Source: Peribacillus frigoritolerans | Lineage (GTDB): Bacteria; Bacillota; Bacilli; Bacillales; Bacillaceae | Direction: 5' to 3' | Length of the DNA: 64,000 bases | Assembly (NCBI RefSeq): GCF_004358755.1 | Contig: NZ_SMZY01000002.1 | Coordinates: 62,001 to 126,000 of the forward strand | Shown: positions 46,835 to 54,780 of the stretch, piece by piece | How positions within the stretch are numbered: position 1 is the first letter of the stretch | Layout: each line of letters opens with the position of its first letter | Position numbers and translations under genes: made by a program | The notes under the pieces: generated by a model | What the model was told of the DNA's origin: nothing | Database searches by the model: none | The model's input: the letters and a program-made list of their open reading frames with translations, nothing else

Positions 46835-47257
46835 TCACTGAACCGTAACATTCCACGTTTTTTTTAAATGATATTTGGAAGAATCATTGTGCAATAGTTC
46901 AAGGGAAATCGTATGAGTTCCTGTTTTTAACCCTTTAATGATAAATGCTGCTGTATGTATTTCATCCGTTTTTTTTCCGTCCACATACAGGTTCATGTAT
47001 CCTTCACCATTTATTTTTTTCCCGTGCTCATCTGAAAAAGTAAAATTTGGGACAAAGCACTCAATGTAGACATTTTGCCCTTTAATATGATGATTGACAT
47101 AAAGCTGTCTTCCTGTCTGAGCACCCGCTTCAATTGCATCCTCTTTTGCAATGCTGATTTCCATCGGAACAGCATCTCCCTCTGGACGGGGTTTTTCATT
47201 TGTGCAGGCTGTTAAAGATACGAGAAATAAAATCAGCACCATAAAGTGTTTTATCAA
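46835..47257 (-). CDS. Hypothetical lipoprotein, 140 aa
   Basis: A predicted lipoprotein: short N-terminal hydrophobic signal with lipobox LTAC (Cys about residue 18), then a beta-rich domain with YVNHHIKGQNVYIECFVPNF and GLKTGTHTISLELLHNDSS, resembling an Ig-like fold. No enzyme motif is seen, and no function is proposed. TTG 47257 has AAGGAGG 8 bases upstream; the TTG at 47263 is too near the site. The site itself is in a hairpin, listed separately. It is located between ylbE and ylbF, absent from B. subtilis as I recall. Confidence 0.85.
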   Translation of the reverse strand: MIKHFMVLILFLVSLTACTNEKPRPEGDAVPMEISIAKEDAIEAGAQTGRQLYVNHHIKGQNVYIECFVPNFTFSDEHGKKINGEGYMNLYVDGKKTDEIHTAAFIIKGLKTGTHTISLELLHNDSSKYHLKKTWNVTVQ

Positions 47258-47265
47258 TGACAACG

Positions 47266-47279
47266 CCTCCTTATGGAGG
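47266..47279 (-). promoter_or_regulatory. Hairpin occluding the lipoprotein ribosome binding site
   Basis: On the minus strand CCTCC (47275-47279) pairs perfectly with GGAGG (47266-47270) across a 4-base loop. The Shine-Dalgarno sequence of the lipoprotein gene is thus sequestered. The arrangement is visible; its effect on translation is inferred. Confidence 0.6.
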
Positions 47280-47325
47280 TAGTTTCACCAGTTTTATTTC
47301 AAATATGTTTTCAGCCAAATAAAAA

Positions 47326-47351
47326 AAGAAAGTCATGGCGGCGACTTTCTT
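47326..47351 (-). terminator. Intrinsic terminator of ylbDE
   Basis: A perfect 9-bp stem (47326-47334 with 47343-47351) with an 8-base loop, followed by a seven-T run on the minus strand, immediately after the ylbE stop. Confidence 0.9.
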
Positions 47352-47356
47352 CCTAG

Positions 47357-47596
47357 TCAGTCCTGCTGTCTCATCGACTGAAACATTCCAAGCATCATGG
47401 ATGCCATCTGCACGGAGTTTGAAAATTGAGCTACTTTATGCGGAATGGTTTTTTGATAATAATTCATCATCGCAAGCTTCATGGATTCTGTATCTTGAGG
47501 ATTTCTGGCGAGCTTTCTGTACCAATGGGGCTGTTCACGCAAAAATTTCTTTAATTCATCGTCTGCTGCAATCATTTCCTGAATTTCTTTTCTCAT
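47357..47596 (-). CDS. ylbE: YlbE-like protein
   Basis: A 79-aa YlbE-family protein of unknown function. The family signature LKKFLREQPHWYRKLARNP is visible, followed by a Met-rich helical tail (MASMMLGMFQSMRQQD). ATG 47596 has AGGAG 7 bases upstream and gives exactly the B. subtilis length, so the six-codon longer frame is rejected. It follows ylbD by 14 bases in a likely two-gene operon that may be sporulation-linked. Confidence 0.92.
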   Translation of the reverse strand: MRKEIQEMIAADDELKKFLREQPHWYRKLARNPQDTESMKLAMMNYYQKTIPHKVAQFSNSVQMASMMLGMFQSMRQQD

Positions 47597-47610
47597 GCTG
47601 TCGCTCCTGC

Positions 47611-48006
47611 TCAATCTTTCCTGAAAGAAAAGGGATTGCTTGGTGTTTTCGACTGATTAGCTGATGAGCCTTTTGTAAGCCCAAAGGTTGAAAATAAGTT
47701 TTGTATGGATGAAATGGTGTTGTTCATGTTGTACAAATGCTGATTCATTTGATTGGCATCCATGCTTTTCACAGCCGTCATCATCCTGGACATAAAATCA
47801 GACTTCTTTTCTGCTGCAGTTTCCGCCTCATCTGCATCATCTCTGTACTTTTTCCATGAAACATCATTTTCTCCAAGCAAATACCAGTCTTCAAATAATT
47901 CCTGCCATTTTTTCTCGCCTTTTCTGACTTCAGTAATCAATTTAGGGTGTTTTTTAACAAATTCTTTAAATTGTCCAATTGAAGGATGTTCTTTTTTTTC
48001 TGTCAT
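47611..48006 (-). CDS. ylbD: YlbD-like spore coat protein
   Basis: A 131-aa protein of the YlbD coat family (PF14071-type), reported in B. subtilis as a spore coat component. Visible are the basic N-terminal HPSIGQFKEFVKKHPKLITEVRKG, followed by WQELFEDWYLLGENDVSWKKY and a C-terminal helical region with MNNTISSIQNLFSTFG. It has no signal peptide. It probably leads a ylbD-ylbE operon expressed in the mother cell; no clear SigE or SigK promoter was identified. Confidence 0.9.
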   Translation of the reverse strand: MTEKKEHPSIGQFKEFVKKHPKLITEVRKGEKKWQELFEDWYLLGENDVSWKKYRDDADEAETAAEKKSDFMSRMMTAVKSMDANQMNQHLYNMNNTISSIQNLFSTFGLTKGSSANQSKTPSNPFSFRKD

Positions 48007-48182
48007 TAGATAATCACCTCTGCTTACCTTCGCCTACTATATTTTATTGGATCGTCTAAAAACGGTTCGCCCATTTTATGCCCTTTTACCATTTTGCACA
48101 CATTTTTTTAATAAATCCTGATTGCACAATATTTGGGAGGACTGATAAGATGAAGTGGAGAATAGAAAGGAATGGGTGAGAG

Positions 48183-48665
48183 ATGGAACAGGAAGAACTG
48201 ATGCGCTTAGTGGCAGAATTAAATGAAGAAGATGCTCCCGTTTTAAAGCTGTTTCTTGAAGGCCTTAAAAAGAAAGCGGGTAAAGAAAATGGGTCATACA
48301 TAGGTGCATTGCTGCATGCACAAGGAGAATATTCTGAAAAACAATTTATATTAACCATCCCCAACACGGCAATTATTCAAAACTCCCTGAATATAGTACA
48401 TGGAGGAATTACCGCTACCCTGCTTGATTCTGCGATGGGATCGCTTGTGCATCACGTTTTGCCTGAGCACCTTGCTGCCGTTACTTCTGAAATGAAAATC
48501 AATTATGTTGCTCCCGGAATTGGCACGGAACTGAAATGTATAGCCACCCTAATCCATAAAGGCAGCAAAACGGTCGTGACTGAGGGTAAAGTCTTCCGTG
48601 ATGACGGCAAATTGATGGCACACTGTACAGCAAGCTTTTTTATTATCGATCGTCCTAAACGATAA
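48183..48665 (+). CDS. PaaI-type hotdog thioesterase
   Basis: A 160-aa hotdog-fold acyl-CoA thioesterase of the PaaI group. The catalytic loop NIVHGGITATLLDSAMG near residues 70-87 and the strand INYVAPGIGTELKCIATLIHKG are typical. The substrate is unknown. ATG 48183 has GGGTGAGAG upstream. It is cotranscribed with a small zinc-ribbon gene 14 bases downstream, and both end in a terminator shared with ylbC. It lies between ylbD and ylbC, absent at this place in B. subtilis as I recall. Confidence 0.9.
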   Translation: MEQEELMRLVAELNEEDAPVLKLFLEGLKKKAGKENGSYIGALLHAQGEYSEKQFILTIPNTAIIQNSLNIVHGGITATLLDSAMGSLVHHVLPEHLAAVTSEMKINYVAPGIGTELKCIATLIHKGSKTVVTEGKVFRDDGKLMAHCTASFFIIDRPKR

Positions 48666-48679
48666 GTAAGGAGAAGGAA

Positions 48680-48826
48680 ATGTTCCCTTTTTTTAAAAAG
48701 ACATGTTATTTCTGCAAGAAAAAATCCAAGAGCACAGAAACTTATATAGGTGATAAACAAGCTAAAATTCAAGTTTGTCATCTTTGTAAAGGTTATGCTG
48801 AGAGACGAGCGTATAAAAAAGCATAG
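48680..48826 (+). CDS. Zinc-ribbon small protein, 48 aa
   Basis: A 48-aa protein with two CxxC knuckles (CYFC and CHLC) separated by 21 residues, rich in Lys and Tyr, so it is probably a zinc-binding peptide. The ATG has AAGGAGAAGG at good spacing and lies 14 bases after the thioesterase stop; a terminator follows at 24 bases. Function is unknown; binding nucleic acid or the thioesterase partner is only a guess. The gene is short but the ribosome binding site, cysteine pattern and operon position support it. Confidence 0.78.
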   Translation: MFPFFKKTCYFCKKKSKSTETYIGDKQAKIQVCHLCKGYAERRAYKKA

Positions 48827-48849
48827 ACAGGCCTGCATTCTTAAACGAA

Positions 48850-48881
48850 GCAAAAAGACACCCGCTTGGATGTCTTTTTGC
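48850..48881. terminator. Bidirectional terminator between zinc-ribbon gene and ylbC
   Basis: A perfect 11-bp stem (48850-48860 with 48871-48881) with a 10-base loop and flanking A/T runs lies between the two convergent genes. Confidence 0.92.
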
Positions 48882-48889
48882 CGTGATTT

Positions 48890-49927
48890 TCATTCATTAA
48901 GCGGTCTGATAAAATTTTGTGTATAGTAGAGCTCATTTACACCAACACCGAGCCTTGTAAAATCTGGATTTAAAAGTGTATCACGGTGGCCTTTGCTGTT
49001 CAGCCAGCCTTCAACAGCCGCTATTCCATCGATATATTGGGCTGCAATGTTTTCGCCAGCCATCTGATAAGCTACATCCCCTTCTTTTAAACGGTCTGCA
49101 AGCGACCCTGCGGTTGGCGATTCATGTGAAAAATAGTTATTGGAAAGCATATCATTGCTGTGCAAAAATGCTACCTCTGAGGTCATCTGATCCCACTCTA
49201 CAGGAGGAATGTCGTGCCGGCTGCGAATAATATTTGTAAGATCGAGAATTTGATTTTCTGCTCCCTTTTCTACTGCCTTCCATTCTTCTGCATTAAGCTG
49301 CTTAGGCTGAATCAGTTCCCCGCGGTAAACAACTTCATAAGGACGCTGCTTTACCAGCGTTTCTTCATCTAAAGCTCTAATGCTTGAAAGCTCGCCATCA
49401 AATTTATCTAAATAAAGCTGAACATACACATTGCCCATTTTTACAATCGGCCTTGTGTTCATATCCTCTTCAGACATTTCAAACCGGTAGGAATTGCCGT
49501 CAAAATCAATGGAAATACTGGAAGAAATTGAATTAGTCTTAAAAACCTCTCCAACAGGCTGCCCAAGTTTATAAGGTTTTACATTCACCTCAGGGCCGAT
49601 GGCATATACCGTGACGACCTTCTCATCCAGCACCCCCACCTGAAGGTACTGCTGATCGTTCTGGTTATAGATCCACCATTCGTAGTCATAAGATGAAGGA
49701 TCTTTCCTTGCAGGTTCCCCAAGTGTTTGAAGGATCTCACTTGAAGATTTTCCAACAAAAGAAAGAACGCCTGAATCCGGCATATTTAATTCTTCATTTG
49801 ATTCATTTGCGATTTGTTCATTTTCATCTATTTGTTTGATCGGTTCATAATTTCCATATTGAATAAAAAGTATATAAGTAATAAAAATAATCAGCAATAA
49901 GAAAATGGTTTTTAATATACTGCTCAG
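48890..49927 (-). CDS. ylbC: CAP/SCP-domain secreted protein YlbC
   Basis: A membrane-anchored or secreted protein with an N-terminal CAP-associated domain (SFVGKSSSEILQTLGEPARKD; SYDYEWWIYN) and a C-terminal CAP/SCP domain (LTNIIRSRHDIPPVEWD; LHSNDMLSNNYFSHESP; GENIAAQYID; GHRDTLLNPDFTRLGVG). The function of bacterial CAP proteins is unknown; B. subtilis YlbC is made in sporulation. Start is uncertain: GGAGG lies 8 bases before a CTG (49927), giving a signal-anchor peptide SSILKTIFLLLIIF, whereas ATGs at 49951 and upstream have no site. I use the CTG. Confidence 0.88.
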   Translation of the reverse strand: MSSILKTIFLLLIIFITYILFIQYGNYEPIKQIDENEQIANESNEELNMPDSGVLSFVGKSSSEILQTLGEPARKDPSSYDYEWWIYNQNDQQYLQVGVLDEKVVTVYAIGPEVNVKPYKLGQPVGEVFKTNSISSSISIDFDGNSYRFEMSEEDMNTRPIVKMGNVYVQLYLDKFDGELSSIRALDEETLVKQRPYEVVYRGELIQPKQLNAEEWKAVEKGAENQILDLTNIIRSRHDIPPVEWDQMTSEVAFLHSNDMLSNNYFSHESPTAGSLADRLKEGDVAYQMAGENIAAQYIDGIAAVEGWLNSKGHRDTLLNPDFTRLGVGVNELYYTQNFIRPLNE

Positions 49928-50151
49928 CTTAAATCCCTCCAGGTCACTCATTTCTACCATTATATGAACCATTAGATTCATTATACTACTAAACAGTATT
50001 TCACAATATTGGCAGATAGTATATCCTTTTATAGGTCATTTAATCAAAAATAGCAGCATTTTTCAAATAAGATGTTCAATTTAACCTTTTTTGACGTATG
50101 TCTCACGCTGGAGTCAAGTGCGCAACAAAGTTTACGAAAAGAGCCTAACTA

Positions 50152-50183
50152 AAAGAACATGCCCAATAGATGGCATGCTCTTT
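50152..50183 (-). terminator. Intrinsic terminator of ylbB
   Basis: A 12-bp stem with one mismatch (50152-50163 with 50172-50183) and an 8-base loop, followed by TTTTAG on the minus strand, 6 bases beyond the ylbB stop. Confidence 0.8.
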
Positions 50184-50189
50184 GACAGC

Positions 50190-50621
50190 TTAGTGAAGCT
50201 GATGATCATCGTTTTCAGAAATTGTCGTTAATGCAGAGCCTGCCTGCTGATCTGTCAATTGATTCAAGGACAGATCCCCAAGTGAAACCATTCCTACAAT
50301 ATGTCCATCTTCTACAACTGGAAGCCTTCTGATCTGATGCTCTGCCATCAGCTGTGCCGCTTCATCTGCAGATGCATCCGGACTGATTGTGCACAAGTGA
50401 TCGCTCATCACTTTTGTCACTTGATAAGATCCAGGATGTTTTTCTGCAATCCCTCTCACAACTAAGTCACGATCCGTTATCATCCCGAGCAATTGATCGT
50501 TCTCAATGATCGGAATGGCTCCCACGTTCCATTCTTTCATTTTGACCGCTACTTCGTAAACATTATCAAGCGGCGTGCATGCCTGGATGTCATTAGACAT
50601 AATATCTCGAACTTTCTGCAT
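50190..50621 (-). CDS. ylbB: CBS-domain pair protein YlbB
   Basis: A 143-aa protein made of two CBS domains, which bind adenosine nucleotides. The pattern is clear: MSNDIQACTPLDNVYEVAVKM, VGAIPIIENDQLLGMITDRDLVVRG, then MAEHQIRRLPVVEDGHIVGMVSLGDLSL. It may sense energy state, but no partner is known. ATG 50621 follows AGGAGG. It is a single gene, divergent from ylbA. Confidence 0.93.
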   Translation of the reverse strand: MQKVRDIMSNDIQACTPLDNVYEVAVKMKEWNVGAIPIIENDQLLGMITDRDLVVRGIAEKHPGSYQVTKVMSDHLCTISPDASADEAAQLMAEHQIRRLPVVEDGHIVGMVSLGDLSLNQLTDQQAGSALTTISENDDHQLH

Positions 50622-50715
50622 AAAAAAACCTCCTTGAAAGTAAATAAAAAATCATCATTCTGCTAAAATAGTTTGGCCTAAAAAAAGATAAAGATGTAAA
50701 TTATCAGGTAAAGAT

Positions 50716-50744
50716 TGAAAGTTCCATGCATTCGTACTATGATT
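50716..50744 (+). promoter_or_regulatory. SigA promoter of ylbA
   Basis: TTGAAA (50716-50721) and TATGAT (50739-50744) are separated by 17 bases. It lies about 70 bases before the ylbA start. Confidence 0.75.
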
Positions 50745-50758
50745 GAAGTGGAGTTCAT

Positions 50759-50772
50759 TAAAGCGCTTTACT
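50759..50772 (+). promoter_or_regulatory. cre-like palindrome downstream of the ylbA promoter
   Basis: A perfect 12-base palindrome TAAAGCGCTTTA (50760-50771) resembles the catabolite responsive element core, with two mismatches to the 14-base consensus. It would lie just past the transcription start. CcpA binding is a possibility only. Confidence 0.4.
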
Positions 50773-50812
50773 AATGAAAATGCCGTTATAAGGTTTTAGG
50801 AGGGAATACATA

Positions 50813-51169
50813 ATGAAATTGGAAAACACGGGACTGGATGGTTTGAAAGTAGAATTAGCAAGACTTGATGAAATTATGGATGAGCTTGGCATCGTCCGGG
50901 CTGGTCAGTGGGATTATGAACGTGTTACATACGATCGTAAATTCGAAAACAAAGGTGAAACGTTTTATCTGCGTATCCCGGGATATGCAGTAGAAGGCGA
51001 TATTGGCGCAAAGCATGCAGTTGTAAAATTAATGACACCTCTTCTCGGCAAGCATTATTATCCGCACGGAGTAGAATACGGCGAAGGCGAAACATTTCCA
51101 AATGCCGTTTTAAGTACAAGCCAGAATCTGCTTAAACAGCTAAAAGAAGAAGTCGGCCGAATCGTTTAA
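50813..51169 (+). CDS. ylbA: YugN-like protein YlbA
   Basis: A 118-aa YugN-like family protein of unknown function. The core GLKVELARLDEIMDELGIVRAGQWDYERVTYDRKF, FYLRIPGYAVEGDIG and PLLGKHYYPHGVEYGE is typical. ATG 50813 has AGGAGGG upstream. It is a single gene with a SigA promoter and its own terminator. Confidence 0.92.
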   Translation: MKLENTGLDGLKVELARLDEIMDELGIVRAGQWDYERVTYDRKFENKGETFYLRIPGYAVEGDIGAKHAVVKLMTPLLGKHYYPHGVEYGEGETFPNAVLSTSQNLLKQLKEEVGRIV

Positions 51170-51180
51170 AGATTCTACAC

Positions 51181-51209
51181 GCAAAAGCATAAACTGCTTT
51201 TGCTTTTTT
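51181..51209 (+). terminator. Intrinsic terminator of ylbA
   Basis: A perfect 9-bp stem (51181-51189 with 51195-51203) with a 5-base loop, followed by TTTTTT, 12 bases past the ylbA stop. Confidence 0.92.
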
Positions 51210-51342
51210 ATTTGATCATTTTAGTAAAGCCCCTTTATACGCCTCATACTGAGAATGAAATTTTCATAAAATTAAAAAAGCCTTTCTGCACACCGTACTT
51301 TCGTACTATAATTTAAGGAGAACCATAGAAAGGAGCAAGGGA

Positions 51343-52401
51343 TTGTCTACTATACTTAATAAGCACAATTTCCTCATTTTTTTATCTGTTATTGTGATTG
51401 GACTGATCATCTATTTTCTTTTGCCCATATCAATTCCCTTAATTATGGCATTTATTACAGCGTTATTATTGGAACCTCTCGTAAAGCTTTTCCAAAACCG
51501 TGTAAAGCTTAAACGGAAAATGGCTGTGCTGGTGACTTTTTTAATCTTTCTGTTCACCATTACCATCAGCGGTTACTTTATTACAACTAAAGTAGTAGGC
51601 GAAGCCATTAGGACCATAGAAAATGCACCAACCTACATAAACGAAATTACGATAGCCTGGAATAATATTGAAAAACGGATTACAAACTCAGCAAAGGATC
51701 TTCCGCCGGAGTTTGTAAATGAAATCAGCAATCAGGTAGAAGAATTTCTCGAAAAAACAAAAGCCGATCTTGCAGGCTCTGTAAATATAGACAATGTCAA
51801 AAGCGTATTTACAAACATTCCTAATTATATGGTAAATATGCTGGTTTACTTGATTGCCTTATTCCTGTTTATGCTCGAGCTGCCAAACCTGAAAATCCGA
51901 ATGTATGGACATATGAAGGAAAATACTGCTCAAAAAGTGAACTTTATGATTACTCGCATGTCATATGTCATTTTCGGCTTTGCAAAAGCACAGTTTTTAG
52001 TCAGCATTATTATTTTTGTTGCATCCTTTATCGGACTATTGCTGATAGTCCCCGAAATTGCGCTTGTTATGTCCATTATCATCTGGATTATTGATGTTAT
52101 CCCTATCATAGGATCTATCATTATAATGGGCCCCTGGACCCTTTATCATCTCATTTCAGGCGATCCAGTGCTTGCGGCTAAGCTTGGAATTCTGACAGCT
52201 GTTCTTTTGATTATCAGACGAACCATAGAACCTAAAGTAATGGGCAGCCATATTGGATTATCTCCTCTTGCGACGCTCATCTCGATGTATCTTGGGTTAA
52301 AGCTGTTTGGCGTCCTTGGTTTTTTCATTGGCCCAATGATTTTAATTGTGTATAATTCCGCAAGAGAAGCGGGCATCATCCGTTTTAATTTTAAATTTTA
52401 A
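51343..52401 (+). CDS. AI-2E family transporter
   Basis: A 352-aa polytopic membrane protein of the AI-2E/YtvI/UPF0118 family. It has about eight hydrophobic segments, with an extracytoplasmic or cytoplasmic helical insert (residues about 85-160, SAKDLPPEFVNEISNQVEEFLEK) and the C-terminal motif KVMGSHIGLSPLATLISMYLGLKLFG, a hallmark. Transport of AI-2 has been claimed only for a few members; here the substrate is unknown. TTG 51343 has AGGAG 8 bases upstream. A TATAAT at 51307-51312, preceded by TTCGTAC as in the ylbA promoter, is a candidate -10. Confidence 0.9.
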   Translation: MSTILNKHNFLIFLSVIVIGLIIYFLLPISIPLIMAFITALLLEPLVKLFQNRVKLKRKMAVLVTFLIFLFTITISGYFITTKVVGEAIRTIENAPTYINEITIAWNNIEKRITNSAKDLPPEFVNEISNQVEEFLEKTKADLAGSVNIDNVKSVFTNIPNYMVNMLVYLIALFLFMLELPNLKIRMYGHMKENTAQKVNFMITRMSYVIFGFAKAQFLVSIIIFVASFIGLLLIVPEIALVMSIIIWIIDVIPIIGSIIIMGPWTLYHLISGDPVLAAKLGILTAVLLIIRRTIEPKVMGSHIGLSPLATLISMYLGLKLFGVLGFFIGPMILIVYNSAREAGIIRFNFKF

Positions 52402-52407
52402 AAAATG

Positions 52408-52440
52408 AAAGGGCTGAACGCTTATCGTTCAGCCCTTTTT
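52408..52440. terminator. Bidirectional terminator between AI-2E gene and acetyltransferase
   Basis: A perfect 13-bp stem (52408-52420 with 52426-52438) with a 5-base loop and T run on the plus side; it overlaps the convergent gene's stop. Confidence 0.92.
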
Positions 52441-53599
52441 AAATGCGATCTATGCAAATCGATTTTTTCGATTGAAGCATTTTCTTCAGCAAATCTAGAT
52501 CATCTTCCGGTCCCTGAATCAGACCTGCGTCATAGAGCGAAGCTGCATTCATATACCTGAAAAAAACAGCGGTTAAAACGGATATATCCATCTGCAGACC
52601 TCGTTTTGGAGGATGAGAACAGGCACTTCCTTGAGATGCCTTCTGAAAGTGAGTGATCTCTCCGTTTTTTATAAGATAAGTTCCGCTGTTCCAGTCTGCA
52701 AAGGAATCATGGATGTGCAGAAAAAGCGGCATTTCAGCAGGGGCTACCATATATTGCTCTAAAAAAGATTTGACATTAATGATCCTTCCCATAATGGAAG
52801 GTTTAACCTTTGATAGAATAAAAGGGTTTTTCAATAAAAACGAAAAATGATCCTGTTCATATGTACGCCAAATCAGTTCCTCAAATTTCATTCTTTTCCG
52901 GCAGATAAAAGTCCAAAGTGATTTTTTTGCTGTGTCATTGAGAGCTATGCATTCATCGATATACAGCTTTTTGTTTTCGAGCCTGCAAATCAAGTATCCA
53001 TCTGCACTACCATCCTGAAGGAAGTGAACAAAAACAAAATGATTTTCTTTTAATATTTCTTTTTTCCACCATTCTTCCGATCTGACTAACATTCCATTAT
53101 TCTCTTTGCTGAAACAATCATAAACTGCTTGCAGGAACGGCAAAGCAAGAATCCCGCTGAGCTCTTTGACCTTACAGCTCCCGCTAAACGTCCGGAGACG
53201 AAGATCTCCTTTCCTTATCGTCCACTGCTTTTCATTTGAAATGAGTTCCCAGCCGAATTTTCTGTAATAAGGTATGGAAGAAGGATGCAGATATGAAATG
53301 GAATAGCCTCGGTTTTTCATCCATACTAAAGCTTCAAATAGAAGCTTGTCCATATCATGCTTGCGCCGCTTTTCCGGCAAAACACAAATAGATGACAGTC
53401 CTCCCATCTTCACTTTCCCCCCAGAAAAATAGATGTTTTGATCCAGGATGTGTATTTTAGCAATCAGCTTCTCGCTTTCAAAGTCACCAAGTATACACTT
53501 ATTCTGCAAGCGGTTTATTTCTGTGCAATCGTTCTTTAATGAGTATTGTGATAAACGGGCAACCTCTTCATAATCACTCTTTTCTGCTATACGGATCAT
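52439..53599 (-). CDS. Eis-like GNAT acetyltransferase
   Basis: A 386-aa protein of the Eis/COG4552 type: an N-terminal GNAT domain with KMGGLSSICVLPEKRRKHDMDKLL (acetyl-CoA loop), a second degenerate GNAT-like domain in the middle, and a C-terminal sterol-carrier-like domain (FADWNSGTYLIKNGEITHF). Eis homologues acetylate many amines, including aminoglycosides; the substrate here is unknown. It follows another acetyltransferase by 16 bases in a likely two-gene operon. Confidence 0.88.
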   Translation of the reverse strand: MIRIAEKSDYEEVARLSQYSLKNDCTEINRLQNKCILGDFESEKLIAKIHILDQNIYFSGGKVKMGGLSSICVLPEKRRKHDMDKLLFEALVWMKNRGYSISYLHPSSIPYYRKFGWELISNEKQWTIRKGDLRLRTFSGSCKVKELSGILALPFLQAVYDCFSKENNGMLVRSEEWWKKEILKENHFVFVHFLQDGSADGYLICRLENKKLYIDECIALNDTAKKSLWTFICRKRMKFEELIWRTYEQDHFSFLLKNPFILSKVKPSIMGRIINVKSFLEQYMVAPAEMPLFLHIHDSFADWNSGTYLIKNGEITHFQKASQGSACSHPPKRGLQMDISVLTAVFFRYMNAASLYDAGLIQGPEDDLDLLKKMLQSKKSICIDRI

Positions 53600-53615
53600 A
53601 TGGTATTCCTCTCAT

Positions 53616-54125
53616 CTAGGCTTTCTTTTTGAGTTCCCAGGATAAAAAAACGTCCTCTTTTTTTGTGCAGATCATACCGAGTTTTTCAAAAAGGCGAATG
53701 GATTTTTTATTATGATCGATGCATTCCATGCTGATTTGAATGACGGATTTTTCACTTGTCAGCCATTCAATGACAGCTTCAATCGCTTCAAATGTTAAAC
53801 TTTCTTCATCTTCGACCTCGTGGATGTTGTAGCATAGTTCCACACATCCATGCTCATCCGGCATGCCCTGCAGAAATAAGTCTCCTACAATTCTCTTTTC
53901 ATGATATAAAATAATGAGCCAAAGTCCCCAGCCGTATTCGTTTTCATTCCTCTCCAGTCTTTCTATATAGAGCGGGAGCATTCCTTTGACGGCAGTTGAA
54001 GGCCAAGTAACAGGTATTCCAATCGGGGAGCGGCTTTCCAGTTCTTTTCTGTGAAAGACTAAAGATTTGGCAATATCTAAAGAACAGGGGATAATCAGCA
54101 GCCGATCTGTTACAATTTCAATCAT
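53616..54125 (-). CDS. GNAT-family N-acetyltransferase (RimJ-like)
   Basis: A 169-aa Acetyltransf_3-type protein. It begins ETxRLxIxP-like VTDRLLIIPCSLD and shows KRIVGDLFLQGMP, VELCYNIHE and FEAIEAVIEWLTSEKSVIQISMECIDHNKKSIRLFEKLGM, the typical RimJ/RimL pattern. The substrate is unknown; RimJ-like enzymes acetylate N-termini or small amines. It is the first gene of a pair with the Eis-like gene. Confidence 0.9.
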   Translation of the reverse strand: MIEIVTDRLLIIPCSLDIAKSLVFHRKELESRSPIGIPVTWPSTAVKGMLPLYIERLERNENEYGWGLWLIILYHEKRIVGDLFLQGMPDEHGCVELCYNIHEVEDEESLTFEAIEAVIEWLTSEKSVIQISMECIDHNKKSIRLFEKLGMICTKKEDVFLSWELKKKA

Positions 54126-54219
54126 CTTACAGTCACTCCCTTTCGTAAACCGTCTGATACTTTCATTTTATGGCCATTCTGTGCGTCCTATACTTAAAGA
54201 AAAAAAGAAACAAAAAAGA

Positions 54220-54246
54220 TGTTATAGAATGATCCATTCCATAACA
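54220..54246 (-). terminator. Intrinsic terminator of the DUF420 gene
   Basis: A 12-bp stem with one G-U pair (54220-54231 with 54235-54246) and a 3-base loop, followed by a T run on the minus strand, about 15 bases past the stop. Confidence 0.85.
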
Positions 54247-54260
54247 CCTTTGGTGCCACA

Positions 54261-54722
54261 CTAAATCCCTAAAATCGCTTTGAATACAGAGGTCGTCTCT
54301 CCGCCTTTATACTGAATATACAGCAGATAATAGACAGCCACGCCGGTAATGGCGGTAAAAAACCAAATAATGCTTGTAACCGGACCTGATTTTCTGTGCT
54401 TTGACAGATTGTTTTTATAGCCTGAAATTAAGGTGATAATGCCAAATACTGCACCTATAGTAGCTAGAGTAATATGAAAAATCAGGAAAACAGTATAATA
54501 GACTTTAATGTTGTCTGGTCCCCCGAATGCTGTGTTCCCTACAAAGACAGTTCTCGAGGCATACACTATAAAGAAGATAACCGCAAAAACAGCTGCGGTA
54601 AGCATGGCTTTCTGATGGGCTTCTATTTTGCGCTGCTTAATTAAATACCAGCCAACAGCAACAGAAACTGCACTTAAAACAATAAAGGCTGTACTAATAG
54701 TAGGTAAAATAGGTACATTCAT
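54261..54722 (-). CDS. ctaM: DUF420 membrane protein, CtaM-like
   Basis: A 153-aa membrane protein with four transmembrane helices (about 8-26, 40-60, 80-100 and 115-135), with conserved His residues (HQK; FHITLATIG; KHRKSGP) typical of DUF420. The family member CtaM is required for the heme-copper oxidase aa3 in Firmicutes. Its position next to ctaG supports a role in assembling the oxidase encoded here. B. subtilis carries it elsewhere (yozB), so this linkage is informative. The symbol is by homology. Confidence 0.8.
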   Translation of the reverse strand: MNVPILPTISTAFIVLSAVSVAVGWYLIKQRKIEAHQKAMLTAAVFAVIFFIVYASRTVFVGNTAFGGPDNIKVYYTVFLIFHITLATIGAVFGIITLISGYKNNLSKHRKSGPVTSIIWFFTAITGVAVYYLLYIQYKGGETTSVFKAILGI

Positions 54723-54780
54723 TTTTGCAGCTCCTAAAAATAAAAATTATAGATTGATAAGCAGAAAATTAGAGCGAAAG

